DNA from: Saitoella complicata NRRL Y-17804 | Taxonomy: Eukaryota > Ascomycota > Saitoellomycetes > Saitoellales > Saitoellaceae | DNA length: 64,000 nucleotides | NCBI RefSeq assembly: GCF_001661265.1 | Contig: NW_017566999.1 | Coordinates: 310,001 to 374,000 of the forward strand | Direction: 5' to 3' | Part shown: piece after piece, positions 20,415-29,571 of the stretch | Position numbering within the stretch: the stretch's first letter is position 1 | How the letters are laid out: every line of letters begins with the position of its first letter | The notes under the pieces: model-generated | The model's input: the letters and a program-made list of their open reading frames with translations, nothing else | The model's database searches: none | What the model was told of the DNA's origin: nothing | Position numbers and translations under genes: made by a program

Positions 20415-23400
20415 ATGGCGTCCAAGATCCCTGCGCACTTCCTCGGCGGTAACTCGCTCGACGCTGCACCAGCGGGTCCCGTCAAGGACTTTGTCGCTGC
20501 TCACGGTGGTCACACTGTTATCACCAAGGTTCTTATTGCTAACAACGGTATCGCCGCTGTTAAGGAGATCAGGTCGGTTAGGAAGTGGGCCTACGAGACT
20601 TTCGGAAATGAGAGGGCCGTGCAGTTCACTGTCATGGCGACACCAGAGGATTTGAAGGTCAACGCAGAATACATCAGGATGGCCGATCAGTACGTCGAAG
20701 TTCCCGGTGGTTCTAACAACAACAACTACGCGAACGTCCAGCTCATCGTCGACGTCGCTGAGCGTATGAAGGTTCACGCCGTCTGGGCTGGTTGGGGACA
20801 TGCTTCCGAGAACCCTAAGCTCCCAGAATCTCTCGCCAAGTCCAAGATCGTCTTCATCGGTCCTCCCGGATCCGCTATGCGCTCTTTGGGAGACAAGATT
20901 TCCTCCACCATTGTTGCGCAGTCAGCCAAGGTCCCTTGTATGGACTGGTCTGGTACTGGAATTGACCAGGTTGTGGTGGATGAGGAGACCGCCTTGGTTA
21001 CTGTGTCTGATGAGGTTTACCACAAGGCGTGTACTCACGATCCCGAGGAGGGTCTGGACAGGGCCAGGAAGATTGGTTTCCCTGTCATGATTAAGGCTTC
21101 AGAAGGTGGAGGTGGTAAGGGTATCCGTAAGGTCGAGAGCGAGGACAACTTTGTTGGTGCCTACGAGCAGGTCTTGAGCGAAGTTCCTGGATCCCCTGTC
21201 TTCATCATGAAGCTCGCTGGTAACGCCCGTCACTTGGAAGTCCAGCTCTTGGCCGATCAGTACGGTAACAACATTTCTTTGTTCGGTCGTGACTGTTCCG
21301 TTCAGCGTCGTCACCAGAAGATTATTGAGGAGGCCCCCGTCACCATTGCTAAGCCTGACACCTTCCAGGCTATGGAGCGCGCCGCCGTTCGTCTCGGTAG
21401 GTTGGTCGGATACGTTTCCGCCGGTACCGTCGAGTACCTTTACTCCCACGCCGATGACAAGTTCTACTTCTTGGAGTTGAACCCCCGTTTGCAGGTCGAA
21501 CACCCTACTACCGAGATGGTTTCTGGTGTCAACTTGCCCGCTGCTCAGTTGCAGGTTGCTATGGGTCTTCCCTTGCACCGTATTCGCGACATCCGTCTCT
21601 TGTACGGAGTTGAGCCTAACGGCACCTCCGAGATCGACTTTGACTTCTCCGATGAGAAGTCAAAGTCCACCCAGCGCAAGCCCCAACCCAAGGGTCACGT
21701 TACTGCTTGTCGTATCACCTCTGAGGACCCTGGAGAGGGATTCAAGCCTTCCGGTGGTACGATGCAGGAGTTGAACTTCCGTTCTTCTTCCAACGTCTGG
21801 GGTTACTTCTCCGTTGCCGCCGCTGGTGGTATTCACGAGTTCGCTGACTCACAGTTCGGTCACATTTTCGCCTACGGTCAGACTCGTTCCGAGTCCCGCA
21901 AGCACATGGTTGTCGCTTTGAAGGAGTTGTCCATTCGTGGTGACTTCAGGACCACCGTTGAGTACTTGATTAAGTTGCTCGAGACTCCCGCTTTCGAGGA
22001 TAACACTATTACCACCGGGTGGTTGGACACCTTGATTCAGGAGAAGTTGACTGCCGAGCGCCCTGACACCACTTTGGCTGTCCTCTGTGGTGCCGTCACT
22101 AAGGCCTGGGTTGCCTCTGAGGAGTGTGTCGCCGAGTACCGCAAGTCTTTGGAGAAGGGTCAGGTTCCTTCCAAGGACATCTTGAAGACCGTCTTCCCCA
22201 TCGACTTCATCTACGAGGGTCAGCGTTTCAGATTCACTGCCACCCGCGGTTCCATGGACACATTCTACCTCTTCATTAACGGCTCCAAGGCCGAAGTTGG
22301 TGTCCGTGCCCTTGCTGACGGGGGTCTCTTGATCTTGATCGATGGTCGCTCCCACTCCGTTTACTTCCGTGACGACGTTGGTGCCGTCCGTATGTCCGTT
22401 GACGGTCGCACTTGCATGTTGGAGCAGGAGCACGACCCTACTCAGCTCCGCTCTCCCTCCCCCGGTAAGCTCGTCCGTTTCTTGGTCAGCTCCGGTGAGC
22501 ACGTCAAGGCCGGTCAGCCCTTCGCTGAGGTTGAGGTCATGAAGATGATCCTGCCCCTTATGGCCCAGGAGTCTGGCATTGTCCAGTTTGTCAAGCAGCC
22601 CGGAGCATCCCTCGCGGCTGGTGACATCCTCGGTATCCTGACCTTGGATGACCCTAGCCGTGTTAAGCACGCTCAGCCCTACGACGGTCAGTTGCCCGCC
22701 ATGGGTCCCCCTACCCTCTTTGGTGACAAGCCTCCTCAGATCTTCGAGGAGAAGATGCGTGTCATGCGTAACATCTTGCAGGGTTTCGACAACCAGCTCA
22801 TCATGCAGTCTACCCTCAAGGACCTCATCGAGGTCCTCCGCAACCCTGAGTTGCCTTATGGCCAGTGGATGATCGCCTACGCTGCTTTGGCTTCCCGTAT
22901 GCCCCCTAAGCTCGAGCATGCCCTTTCCGGCACCGTCGAGAAGGCCCATTCTCGCCAGGCTGACTTCCCTGCCAAGCAGCTGCTTAAGGCTTTTGATGCT
23001 CACTTCGCTGCCATGAAGCCTTCTGACGCCGAGATCCTCCGCAACGGCATGTCTCCTCTCATAAAAATTGCTGAGGCTTACCGTGAGGGTAGCAAGGTCC
23101 ACAAGTGGCGCGTCCTTATTGGAGTGCTCGAGGAGTACCTCGCCACCGAGACCCTCTTCAGCGGACCTCAGGACCGCGAGGACGATGTTATCCTGAAGCT
23201 CCGTGACGAGAACAAGGACGACATCAACAAGGTGATCGGTACCGTCCTTTCTCATGCCCGCGTCGGCGCCAAGAACCTTTTGGTTCTTGCTATCTTGGAG
23301 CACATCAAGTCCCTCGGCGATAACAACGCCATCTCCAAGTACTTCTCTGGCATCTTGCACAAGCTCACCGAGCTTGACTCTCGCCAGACCGCCAAGGTCG

Positions 23401-26400
23401 CTTTGAAGGCCCGTGAAGTCCTCATCCAGATTGCCATGCCCTCCATCGAGGAGCGTGCTGCCCAGATGGAGCACATCCTTAAGTCTGCTGTCGTCGAGAA
23501 CCGCTACGGCGACACTCAGTGGGAGCACCGTTCCCCCAACATTGATGTCATCCGTGAGCTCGTTGACTCTCGTTATACCGTCTTCGATGTTTTGGCGAAC
23601 TTCTTCGCTCACCCCGACCCCTGGGTGTCCCTTGCTGCCCTTGAGGTGTACGTTCGCCGTGCTTACCGCGCCTACTCTGTTCTCGCTGTTCACTACTATA
23701 CTGATGGTGAGCCTCCTTTCTGTCTCTCTTGGGAGTTCCAGTTGAGGTCCATGGGTGCCCCTGGCCTTACCGGTACCGGTTCCCAGACTCCTCTCCACTC
23801 TGTCCCTCCTACCCCCAGCGGTGAGACTACCAACTACAAGAGGATCGCATCCGTCAGTGACATGAGCTTCATGCTTGCCAAGACTGACGCTGAGCCCGTC
23901 CGCTTGGGAGCTGTCCTCCCTGTCGCTTCTATCAACGATATTGACGACCTCTTGCCCCGTGTTTTGGACGTCTACGAGCGCAAGACCAACAGCTTCAACG
24001 ACGACGACGGTCTTACTATGCCCATGCTCGGCCGCAGGAAGGCCCCCGTCAAGGAAGCTGATGAGCCCTTGAACGTTCTCACCATTGCTATCCGTTCCGT
24101 CAGCGGTATGGACGATGCTGCTATCTCCGCTCAGCTTCAGGAGGTTGTCGAAGAGTTCGCTCCCGAGTTCCGTGCCCACAGCTTGCGCCGCGTTACTTTC
24201 ATTTGCGGTCGCGAGGACTTGTCATACCCTTCCTACTTCACCTACCGTGGACCTGATTTCGTTGAGGACATCTCCATCCGTAACATGGAGCCTGCTTTGG
24301 CCTTCCAGCTTGAGCTCAACCGTCTCTCCCTTTTCAACATCACTCCTGTCTTCACTGGCCACCGCAACATCCACATGTACCGTGCTGTTGGCAAGGAGGC
24401 TATCGGTGACAGGAGGTACTTTACCCGTGCCTTGGTCCGTCCCGGCCGTCTTACTCAGGACATGCCTACTGCCGAGTACCTCATCTCCGAGACTAACCGC
24501 CTTGTTGGGGACATTCTCGACTCTATTGAGGTTGCTGGCCCCGAGCAGACTGACTTGAACCACATCTTCATCAACTTCACTCCTGCTTTCAACCTTAACC
24601 CTGCTGAGGTTGAGAACGCCCTTGGTGGTTTCCTTGACCGCTTTGGTCGTCGTCTCTGGAGATTGCGTGTCACCAACGCTGAGATCCGCATCATCTGCGC
24701 TGACCCCTCCACTGGCAAGCCCATGCCCATTCGTGTTTTGATTAACAATGTTTCCGGTTTCGTTGTCAACGTCGAGCTTTACGCTGAGGTCAAGACTCCT
24801 AAGGGTGAGTGGATCTTCAAGTCCCTCCACGGCAGCAACGGCAGCAACGGAAGCATGCACCTCCGCAACATCTCCCACCCTTACCCTACCAAGGAATGGT
24901 TGCAGCCTAAGCGCTACAAGGCTCACTTGATGGGCACCACCTACGTATACGACTTCCCTGAGCTTTTCGGTCAGGCTGTTCGTGTCGCTTGGCAGAAGGT
25001 TGCTGCTACCAACCAGGCCATCAAGATGCCCGAGGATATCCTTGAGGCTAAGGAGTTGGTCTTGGATGAGAGCGGCAACTTGGCTGAGGTCTCCCGTGAG
25101 CCTGGAACCAACACCTGCGGTATGGTTGCCTGGATTGTCAAGGCTAAGACCCCTGAATACCCCGCTGGTCGTCGCTTTATTGTGATTGCCAACGACATCA
25201 CCTACAGCATCGGTTCTTTCGGACCTGCTGAGGATCGCTTCTTCCACAAGGCTACTCAGCTTGCCCGCCAGTTGGGTATCCCCAGAATCTACCTTTCTGC
25301 TAACTCTGGTGCTCGTATCGGTCTTGCCGAGGAGCTCATTCCCTTGTTCTCTGCTGCATGGAACGACCCCACCAACCCCGACAAGGGCTTCAAGTACCTC
25401 TACCTTACTCCCGAAGTCTACAAGCGCTTGGAGGAGCGTGAGCGTAAGATTGTCTTGACCGAGAAGATCGTCGAGGACGGTGAGGAGCGTTACAAGATCA
25501 CTACTGTCATCGGTGCTACCGACGGTCTCGGTGTTGAGTGTTTGCAGGGATCTGGTTTGATTGCTGGTGAGACTTCCCGTGCTTACGAGGATATCTTCAC
25601 CATCACCTTGGTTACCTGCCGTTCCGTTGGTATCGGTGCTTACCTCGTCCGTCTCGGACAGCGTGCCGTCCAGATCGAGGGTCAGCCCATCATCTTGACT
25701 GGTGCTCCTGCCATCAACAAGCTTCTGGGCCGTGAGGTTTACACTTCCAACCTCCAACTCGGTGGTACTCAGATCATGTACAAGAACGGTGTCTCCCACG
25801 TTACTGCCGCTGACGATCTCGAGGGTATCTCCAAGATCATGGACTGGTTGTCCTACGTTCCTGAGCGCCGTAACGCCCCTGTCCCCATCTCTCCTTCGAA
25901 CGACAGCTGGGATCGTGAGGTTGAGTACACGCCTCATAAGGGTGCTTACGATGTCAGATGGCTCATTGCCGGTAAGGAAGATGAGGAGGGCTTCCAAGCT
26001 GGTTTGTTCGATAAGGGCTCCTTCCAGGAGACTCTCAGCGGATGGGCCAGGACCGTTGTTGTTGGTCGTGCTCGCCTCGGTGGTATCCCTATTGGTGTTA
26101 TTGCTGTCGAGACCCGCACCGTCGATAACGTTATCCCTGCCGACCCTGCAAACCCCGACTCCACCGAGCAGGCCTTGATGGAGGCTGGTCAGGTTTGGTA
26201 CCCCAACTCTGCTTTCAAGACCGCCCAGGCGATCAACGACTTCAACCACGGTGAGCAGTTGCCTTTGATGATCCTTGCCAACTGGCGTGGTTTCTCTGGT
26301 GGTCAGCGTGACATGTACAACGAGGTCTTGAAGTACGGTTCTTACATCGTCGATGCCTTGACAAAGTACAAGCAGCCTGTCTTCGTCTACATTCCTCCTT

Positions 26401-27131
26401 ACGGTGAGTTGCGTGGTGGATCCTGGGTCGTCGTTGACCCTACCATCAACCCTGACATGATGGAGATGTATGCCGACGAGGAGTCTCGTGCTGGTGTCTT
26501 GGAGCCCGAGGGTATTGTCGGTATCAAGTACCGTCGCGACAAGCTTTTGGACACTATGGCTCGTCTTGACTCTACCTACGGTGAGATTAAGAAGGCTTTG
26601 GAGAAGCCTGACCTGTCCGCTGATGAGCAGTCCGACCTTAAGGTCAAGTTGGCTGCCCGTGAAAAGTTGCTCATGCCCGTCTACCAGCAGATTGCTATCC
26701 AGTTCGCTGACCTCCACGACCGCGCTGGCCGCATGATGGCGAAGGGTGTCATCCGCCAGCCTCTTGAGTGGGTTCAGGCCCGCCGCTTCTTCTACTGGCG
26801 TCTTCGCCGTAGATTGGACGAGGAGTACGTCCTCTCCAAGATGTCCGGTGCCAACGCCAAGTTGTCTCGTGCGGACCGTGTTGCTAAGCTCCAGCAATGG
26901 TTCGCTTCCGAGCATGACTCTGTTGCTTGGGAGGCTCACGACAGGGAAGTTGCCGAGTGGCTCGAGCGCGATGCTAAGACTATCGCTGCTGCGATTGAGG
27001 ACTTGAAGGCTGGTGGTGTTGCTGATACGATTACGGAGTTGGTGAAGAGCGACAAGAATGCCGTTCTGAGCGCCATGGCTGAGTTGTTGAAGGGATTGTC
27101 TGCGGAGGAGAAGCAGAAGCTTTTGCAGTAA
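20415..27131 (+). CDS. ACC1: Cytosolic acetyl-CoA carboxylase
   Basis: Multidomain biotin enzyme making malonyl-CoA, the committed step of fatty acid synthesis. One exon, 2238 residues (S. pombe Cut6 2280, yeast 2233). The biotin carboxylase domain is about residues 35-550 (KVLIANNGIAAVKEIRSVRKWAYE; ATP-grasp loop EGGGGKGIRK). The biotin site EVMKM has K710. A central region to about 1480 carries KRIASVSDMSFM, where S1146 aligns with the yeast Snf1 target S1157. The carboxyltransferase domain follows (RIYLSANSGARIGLAEE, GAPAINKLLGREVYTSNLQLGG, NWRGFSGGQRDM). Codon use is strongly biased, with TTA, CTA and TCA nearly absent over the last 5.3 kb, as expected for very high expression. It is intronless while most neighbours are not. 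Confidence 0.98.
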   Translation: MASKIPAHFLGGNSLDAAPAGPVKDFVAAHGGHTVITKVLIANNGIAAVKEIRSVRKWAYETFGNERAVQFTVMATPEDLKVNAEYIRMADQYVEVPGGSNNNNYANVQLIVDVAERMKVHAVWAGWGHASENPKLPESLAKSKIVFIGPPGSAMRSLGDKISSTIVAQSAKVPCMDWSGTGIDQVVVDEETALVTVSDEVYHKACTHDPEEGLDRARKIGFPVMIKASEGGGGKGIRKVESEDNFVGAYEQVLSEVPGSPVFIMKLAGNARHLEVQLLADQYGNNISLFGRDCSVQRRHQKIIEEAPVTIAKPDTFQAMERAAVRLGRLVGYVSAGTVEYLYSHADDKFYFLELNPRLQVEHPTTEMVSGVNLPAAQLQVAMGLPLHRIRDIRLLYGVEPNGTSEIDFDFSDEKSKSTQRKPQPKGHVTACRITSEDPGEGFKPSGGTMQELNFRSSSNVWGYFSVAAAGGIHEFADSQFGHIFAYGQTRSESRKHMVVALKELSIRGDFRTTVEYLIKLLETPAFEDNTITTGWLDTLIQEKLTAERPDTTLAVLCGAVTKAWVASEECVAEYRKSLEKGQVPSKDILKTVFPIDFIYEGQRFRFTATRGSMDTFYLFINGSKAEVGVRALADGGLLILIDGRSHSVYFRDDVGAVRMSVDGRTCMLEQEHDPTQLRSPSPGKLVRFLVSSGEHVKAGQPFAEVEVMKMILPLMAQESGIVQFVKQPGASLAAGDILGILTLDDPSRVKHAQPYDGQLPAMGPPTLFGDKPPQIFEEKMRVMRNILQGFDNQLIMQSTLKDLIEVLRNPELPYGQWMIAYAALASRMPPKLEHALSGTVEKAHSRQADFPAKQLLKAFDAHFAAMKPSDAEILRNGMSPLIKIAEAYREGSKVHKWRVLIGVLEEYLATETLFSGPQDREDDVILKLRDENKDDINKVIGTVLSHARVGAKNLLVLAILEHIKSLGDNNAISKYFSGILHKLTELDSRQTAKVALKAREVLIQIAMPSIEERAAQMEHILKSAVVENRYGDTQWEHRSPNIDVIRELVDSRYTVFDVLANFFAHPDPWVSLAALEVYVRRAYRAYSVLAVHYYTDGEPPFCLSWEFQLRSMGAPGLTGTGSQTPLHSVPPTPSGETTNYKRIASVSDMSFMLAKTDAEPVRLGAVLPVASINDIDDLLPRVLDVYERKTNSFNDDDGLTMPMLGRRKAPVKEADEPLNVLTIAIRSVSGMDDAAISAQLQEVVEEFAPEFRAHSLRRVTFICGREDLSYPSYFTYRGPDFVEDISIRNMEPALAFQLELNRLSLFNITPVFTGHRNIHMYRAVGKEAIGDRRYFTRALVRPGRLTQDMPTAEYLISETNRLVGDILDSIEVAGPEQTDLNHIFINFTPAFNLNPAEVENALGGFLDRFGRRLWRLRVTNAEIRIICADPSTGKPMPIRVLINNVSGFVVNVELYAEVKTPKGEWIFKSLHGSNGSNGSMHLRNISHPYPTKEWLQPKRYKAHLMGTTYVYDFPELFGQAVRVAWQKVAATNQAIKMPEDILEAKELVLDESGNLAEVSREPGTNTCGMVAWIVKAKTPEYPAGRRFIVIANDITYSIGSFGPAEDRFFHKATQLARQLGIPRIYLSANSGARIGLAEELIPLFSAAWNDPTNPDKGFKYLYLTPEVYKRLEERERKIVLTEKIVEDGEERYKITTVIGATDGLGVECLQGSGLIAGETSRAYEDIFTITLVTCRSVGIGAYLVRLGQRAVQIEGQPIILTGAPAINKLLGREVYTSNLQLGGTQIMYKNGVSHVTAADDLEGISKIMDWLSYVPERRNAPVPISPSNDSWDREVEYTPHKGAYDVRWLIAGKEDEEGFQAGLFDKGSFQETLSGWARTVVVGRARLGGIPIGVIAVETRTVDNVIPADPANPDSTEQALMEAGQVWYPNSAFKTAQAINDFNHGEQLPLMILANWRGFSGGQRDMYNEVLKYGSYIVDALTKYKQPVFVYIPPYGELRGGSWVVVDPTINPDMMEMYADEESRAGVLEPEGIVGIKYRRDKLLDTMARLDSTYGEIKKALEKPDLSADEQSDLKVKLAAREKLLMPVYQQIAIQFADLHDRAGRMMAKGVIRQPLEWVQARRFFYWRLRRRLDEEYVLSKMSGANAKLSRADRVAKLQQWFASEHDSVAWEAHDREVAEWLERDAKTIAAAIEDLKAGGVADTITELVKSDKNAVLSAMAELLKGLSAEEKQKLLQ

Positions 27132-27446
27132 GGGAGGAAAATGATATAGAAAGGTCATTCATCTCATGCTTTTTTGTATTTTAGTAGATCTAATATGTTT
27201 TAGCGGTTTTTTTGGGTATCAAATAACTTTTTCCTGGCACATTATGTTGCGTTTACGGTCTGTCCTTGAGTTATGTATCACGCATGGTATCGTACTCTTC
27301 TTAATCTCCACGCATTGCTGCTTGGTACATATGGGATATGCTCAAGTTTTGCTATTCGCTCTCCTCCATTCATCCCAAATCCACTCGTCAATCCCCAACT
27401 GAGCCTCTCCAATCCTTGGCTGAGCCTCCAAAGTCCCTACCGGCCC
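27132..27446. other. Convergent 3' flank of ACC1
   Basis: 315 bp, T-rich near ACC1 (poly-T runs around 27170-27230) as in a 3' UTR. Nothing else is seen. Confidence 0.4.
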
Positions 27447-28841
27447 TTACACGACCCAATGTCTGCCATCAGCACTCGTATCAGGTCTACTATCTGTCAA
27501 CCCATTCCCATCCACCACCACGATCCTCATCCCTTTCTTCCTCCATGTCTTAACCATCTCGCGTCCGACATGAGATTGCATCCGCGTCATAGGTCGTGCG
27601 AGGTGGTTATAGTCGTAGCAACCCGCCGGACGGAAGATAGAGGTTGTCAGGCGCCAAGTGATATGTGCGTTTGGGAGGTAGTGGTGGATGAATGCGAGCA
27701 TTTCGTCGACCGAGGTGGCGTATTCAAGCTCGGTTTTTGCGGCTTGCCAGAGGCCGAAGTTGACGACGACGTGGGAAGGCGGACCCAATGGGTGTTCGAG
27801 GAGTCTCTCGAGGGCTTGGACATGGTATGCCGGTCGACCAGGTTCTCCTTGAAAGAGGAGGGACCAGGCGGTGTCCTTCCCCTTGGGCGTACGGCAGGTA
27901 AATGATCGTGTCAGCTGCATCTGGTACTCTTTCCAGAATTCGTAGTCGTGGGTGTAAGCACAGGGACCATCGATCTTCCCATCATGGAACATGGGGTACG
28001 TATGTGCGCAGTATGGTCCTCGGGTTGTTAAGTCACCAATGTAAAGAACATGCTTTACATCCGATAACGATGGATCATCGAGTGTTGCTGGCGAAGTTGC
28101 CGCTCTCTTGCAACTGTACGGTTGGTAGATGAACGCATTCCTCCAGTGTCCGTGCGAATTTTGATAACTCCTCGCCCACGCATCCGACTTATGGCTCCGG
28201 TCAGTATGCTCTGTACTAACCCATCTTCCTTCGGGCGCATCCTCCACACAAACTCCATACCCCTCCTCCGGTGCCGCACCCTCTACCGTTATCTTATATG
28301 GCGTCCCCTGTACCAGCGCATTCGAAAGCGGGTACTTCATCTCCTTGAACCGCTCGCAATCTTCATATTCCGGCCATGCCCAGACTTCATAGACACCTGG
28401 ATCCTTGATGGCGTAAGTGATTCCGACAGTCTTGTTTTGGGAGTCGAGGACGCAAATGTGGTGGGGATCGTGGGGGACGACAAGAGATGTTAGGCCGCGG
28501 AACCAGAGGATGTAGGAGGAGGGGCACCAGCCTTCTTCGGCAGCGTAGGTACATGTCAGTGTGGTTGTGAACTCTTGGTTTGTCTTGACGTATGCGGGGA
28601 GATGTGCTACCCATGGTCCTTGGACGGCTCGTTCGTTCGGGAGGATGGGGTTATGGCCCGGCGTGAGGCCAAAGGATGTGGTGACAGTGGGATCGAGAAG
28701 TGGGTGTTGAGATCGATCTTTCTGGATAATATTGTATCGATCATGACTCCTCAAGTATAACAACGCAAGGATTGAGAGTGCCACCGCGGACAAAGCAGCT
28801 GAGCGAGCGTGTCGGGCCCATGGTGAGCTGAGGACACCCAT
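27447..28841 (-). CDS. NXPE/PC-esterase-like type II membrane protein, catalytic Ser replaced
   Basis: One exon, 464 residues. A short basic N-terminus precedes one membrane helix (about residues 14-28, ALSAVALSILALLYL), so it is probably a Golgi-type type II protein. Residues ~85-200 look like a filamin-type Ig domain with paired cysteines (TLTCTYAAEEGWCPSS, GVYEVWAWPEYEDC). The rest resembles the SGNH-fold PC-esterase domain of NXPE and trichome-birefringence-like proteins. HVLYIGDLTTRGPYC stands at the GDS block, and the C-terminal SADGRHWVV supplies the Asp-x-x-His pair. The expected nucleophile in GDS is Leu271 (codon TTA, 28029-28031), one base from serine TCA. If the alignment is right the enzyme is inactive or binding-only, or this base is an error. 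The acceptor of its acyl or glycan chemistry is unknown. Confidence 0.75.
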   Translation of the reverse strand: MGVLSSPWARHARSAALSAVALSILALLYLRSHDRYNIIQKDRSQHPLLDPTVTTSFGLTPGHNPILPNERAVQGPWVAHLPAYVKTNQEFTTTLTCTYAAEEGWCPSSYILWFRGLTSLVVPHDPHHICVLDSQNKTVGITYAIKDPGVYEVWAWPEYEDCERFKEMKYPLSNALVQGTPYKITVEGAAPEEGYGVCVEDAPEGRWVSTEHTDRSHKSDAWARSYQNSHGHWRNAFIYQPYSCKRAATSPATLDDPSLSDVKHVLYIGDLTTRGPYCAHTYPMFHDGKIDGPCAYTHDYEFWKEYQMQLTRSFTCRTPKGKDTAWSLLFQGEPGRPAYHVQALERLLEHPLGPPSHVVVNFGLWQAAKTELEYATSVDEMLAFIHHYLPNAHITWRLTTSIFRPAGCYDYNHLARPMTRMQSHVGREMVKTWRKKGMRIVVVDGNGLTDSRPDTSADGRHWVV

Positions 28842-29571
28842 GGTATTCCACCGCTCTAAAAGATGGTCGTTTCAAAGTATGATCCAAATCCATCTCGAGC
28901 ATACGTGGTCGTTTCGTCGGTACGCACTGCCGAACAGACTGTCTTTGTCCTGCCATTACCCAAATTGGACGACAATACCCCGGGCGCACGTTGCAAACCG
29001 TCGACATCGTGGAAACCCGTTGTCGCTCAGCCAGAGCTGGGATTACCGTTTGCAGCTTCGGCGGCGGCCTTCATGCAGGATTGACTTGTTCATCTCCGTA
29101 TGGAGGGTTGAATATGGGTCCGTGCACAAGGCGCACGCTCCCGAGACAGCTGCTGCACGCCGTAACCTTAAAAACCTTAATTCTGGACCCCCCTCCACCA
29201 AGGAGGTAGGAGAATATGTCGTAGTCGTAGAGCTCCAGTGAGCTGTAATCAAAAATTCTCAGCCATTACTACTACTCGTACACTCGTTACTCATACCGTA
29301 CACTCCAATTAACCACCCACAACCAATGCATCACACACACCAACCACAACCACAAAAAGAAGGGGAACATCGGCTTCCAAGGTGCACCGATCGCGACAAC
29401 CCCAAAGCAACGCAGCAACACACGCATAGTCCATGAATCATAATACCCATCCCTATCCTACCATACCATGTATCACACTCTCTCCTCTCCATTCCATATA
29501 AAGCCACCCATACGTCTAATCATACATCACACAAAAGCACGCCATCCCAACACACTGGGGGATGAGGACAA
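28842..29571. other. Intergenic region, low-complexity A/C-rich stretch
   Basis: 730 bp with no supported gene. It holds the promoter of the NXPE-like gene and, at about 29300-29370, an A/C-rich run (CACACACACCAACC type) that probably belongs to the 3' flank of the next gene. Confidence 0.4.

Noticed and set aside
21849-24179. 776-codon minus-strand frame
   Set aside because: Exactly in register with ACC1 codons and explained by its codon bias; no protein family.
24222-27158. 978-codon minus-strand frame
   Set aside because: Same reason; translation is V/L/D/S-rich and without domains.
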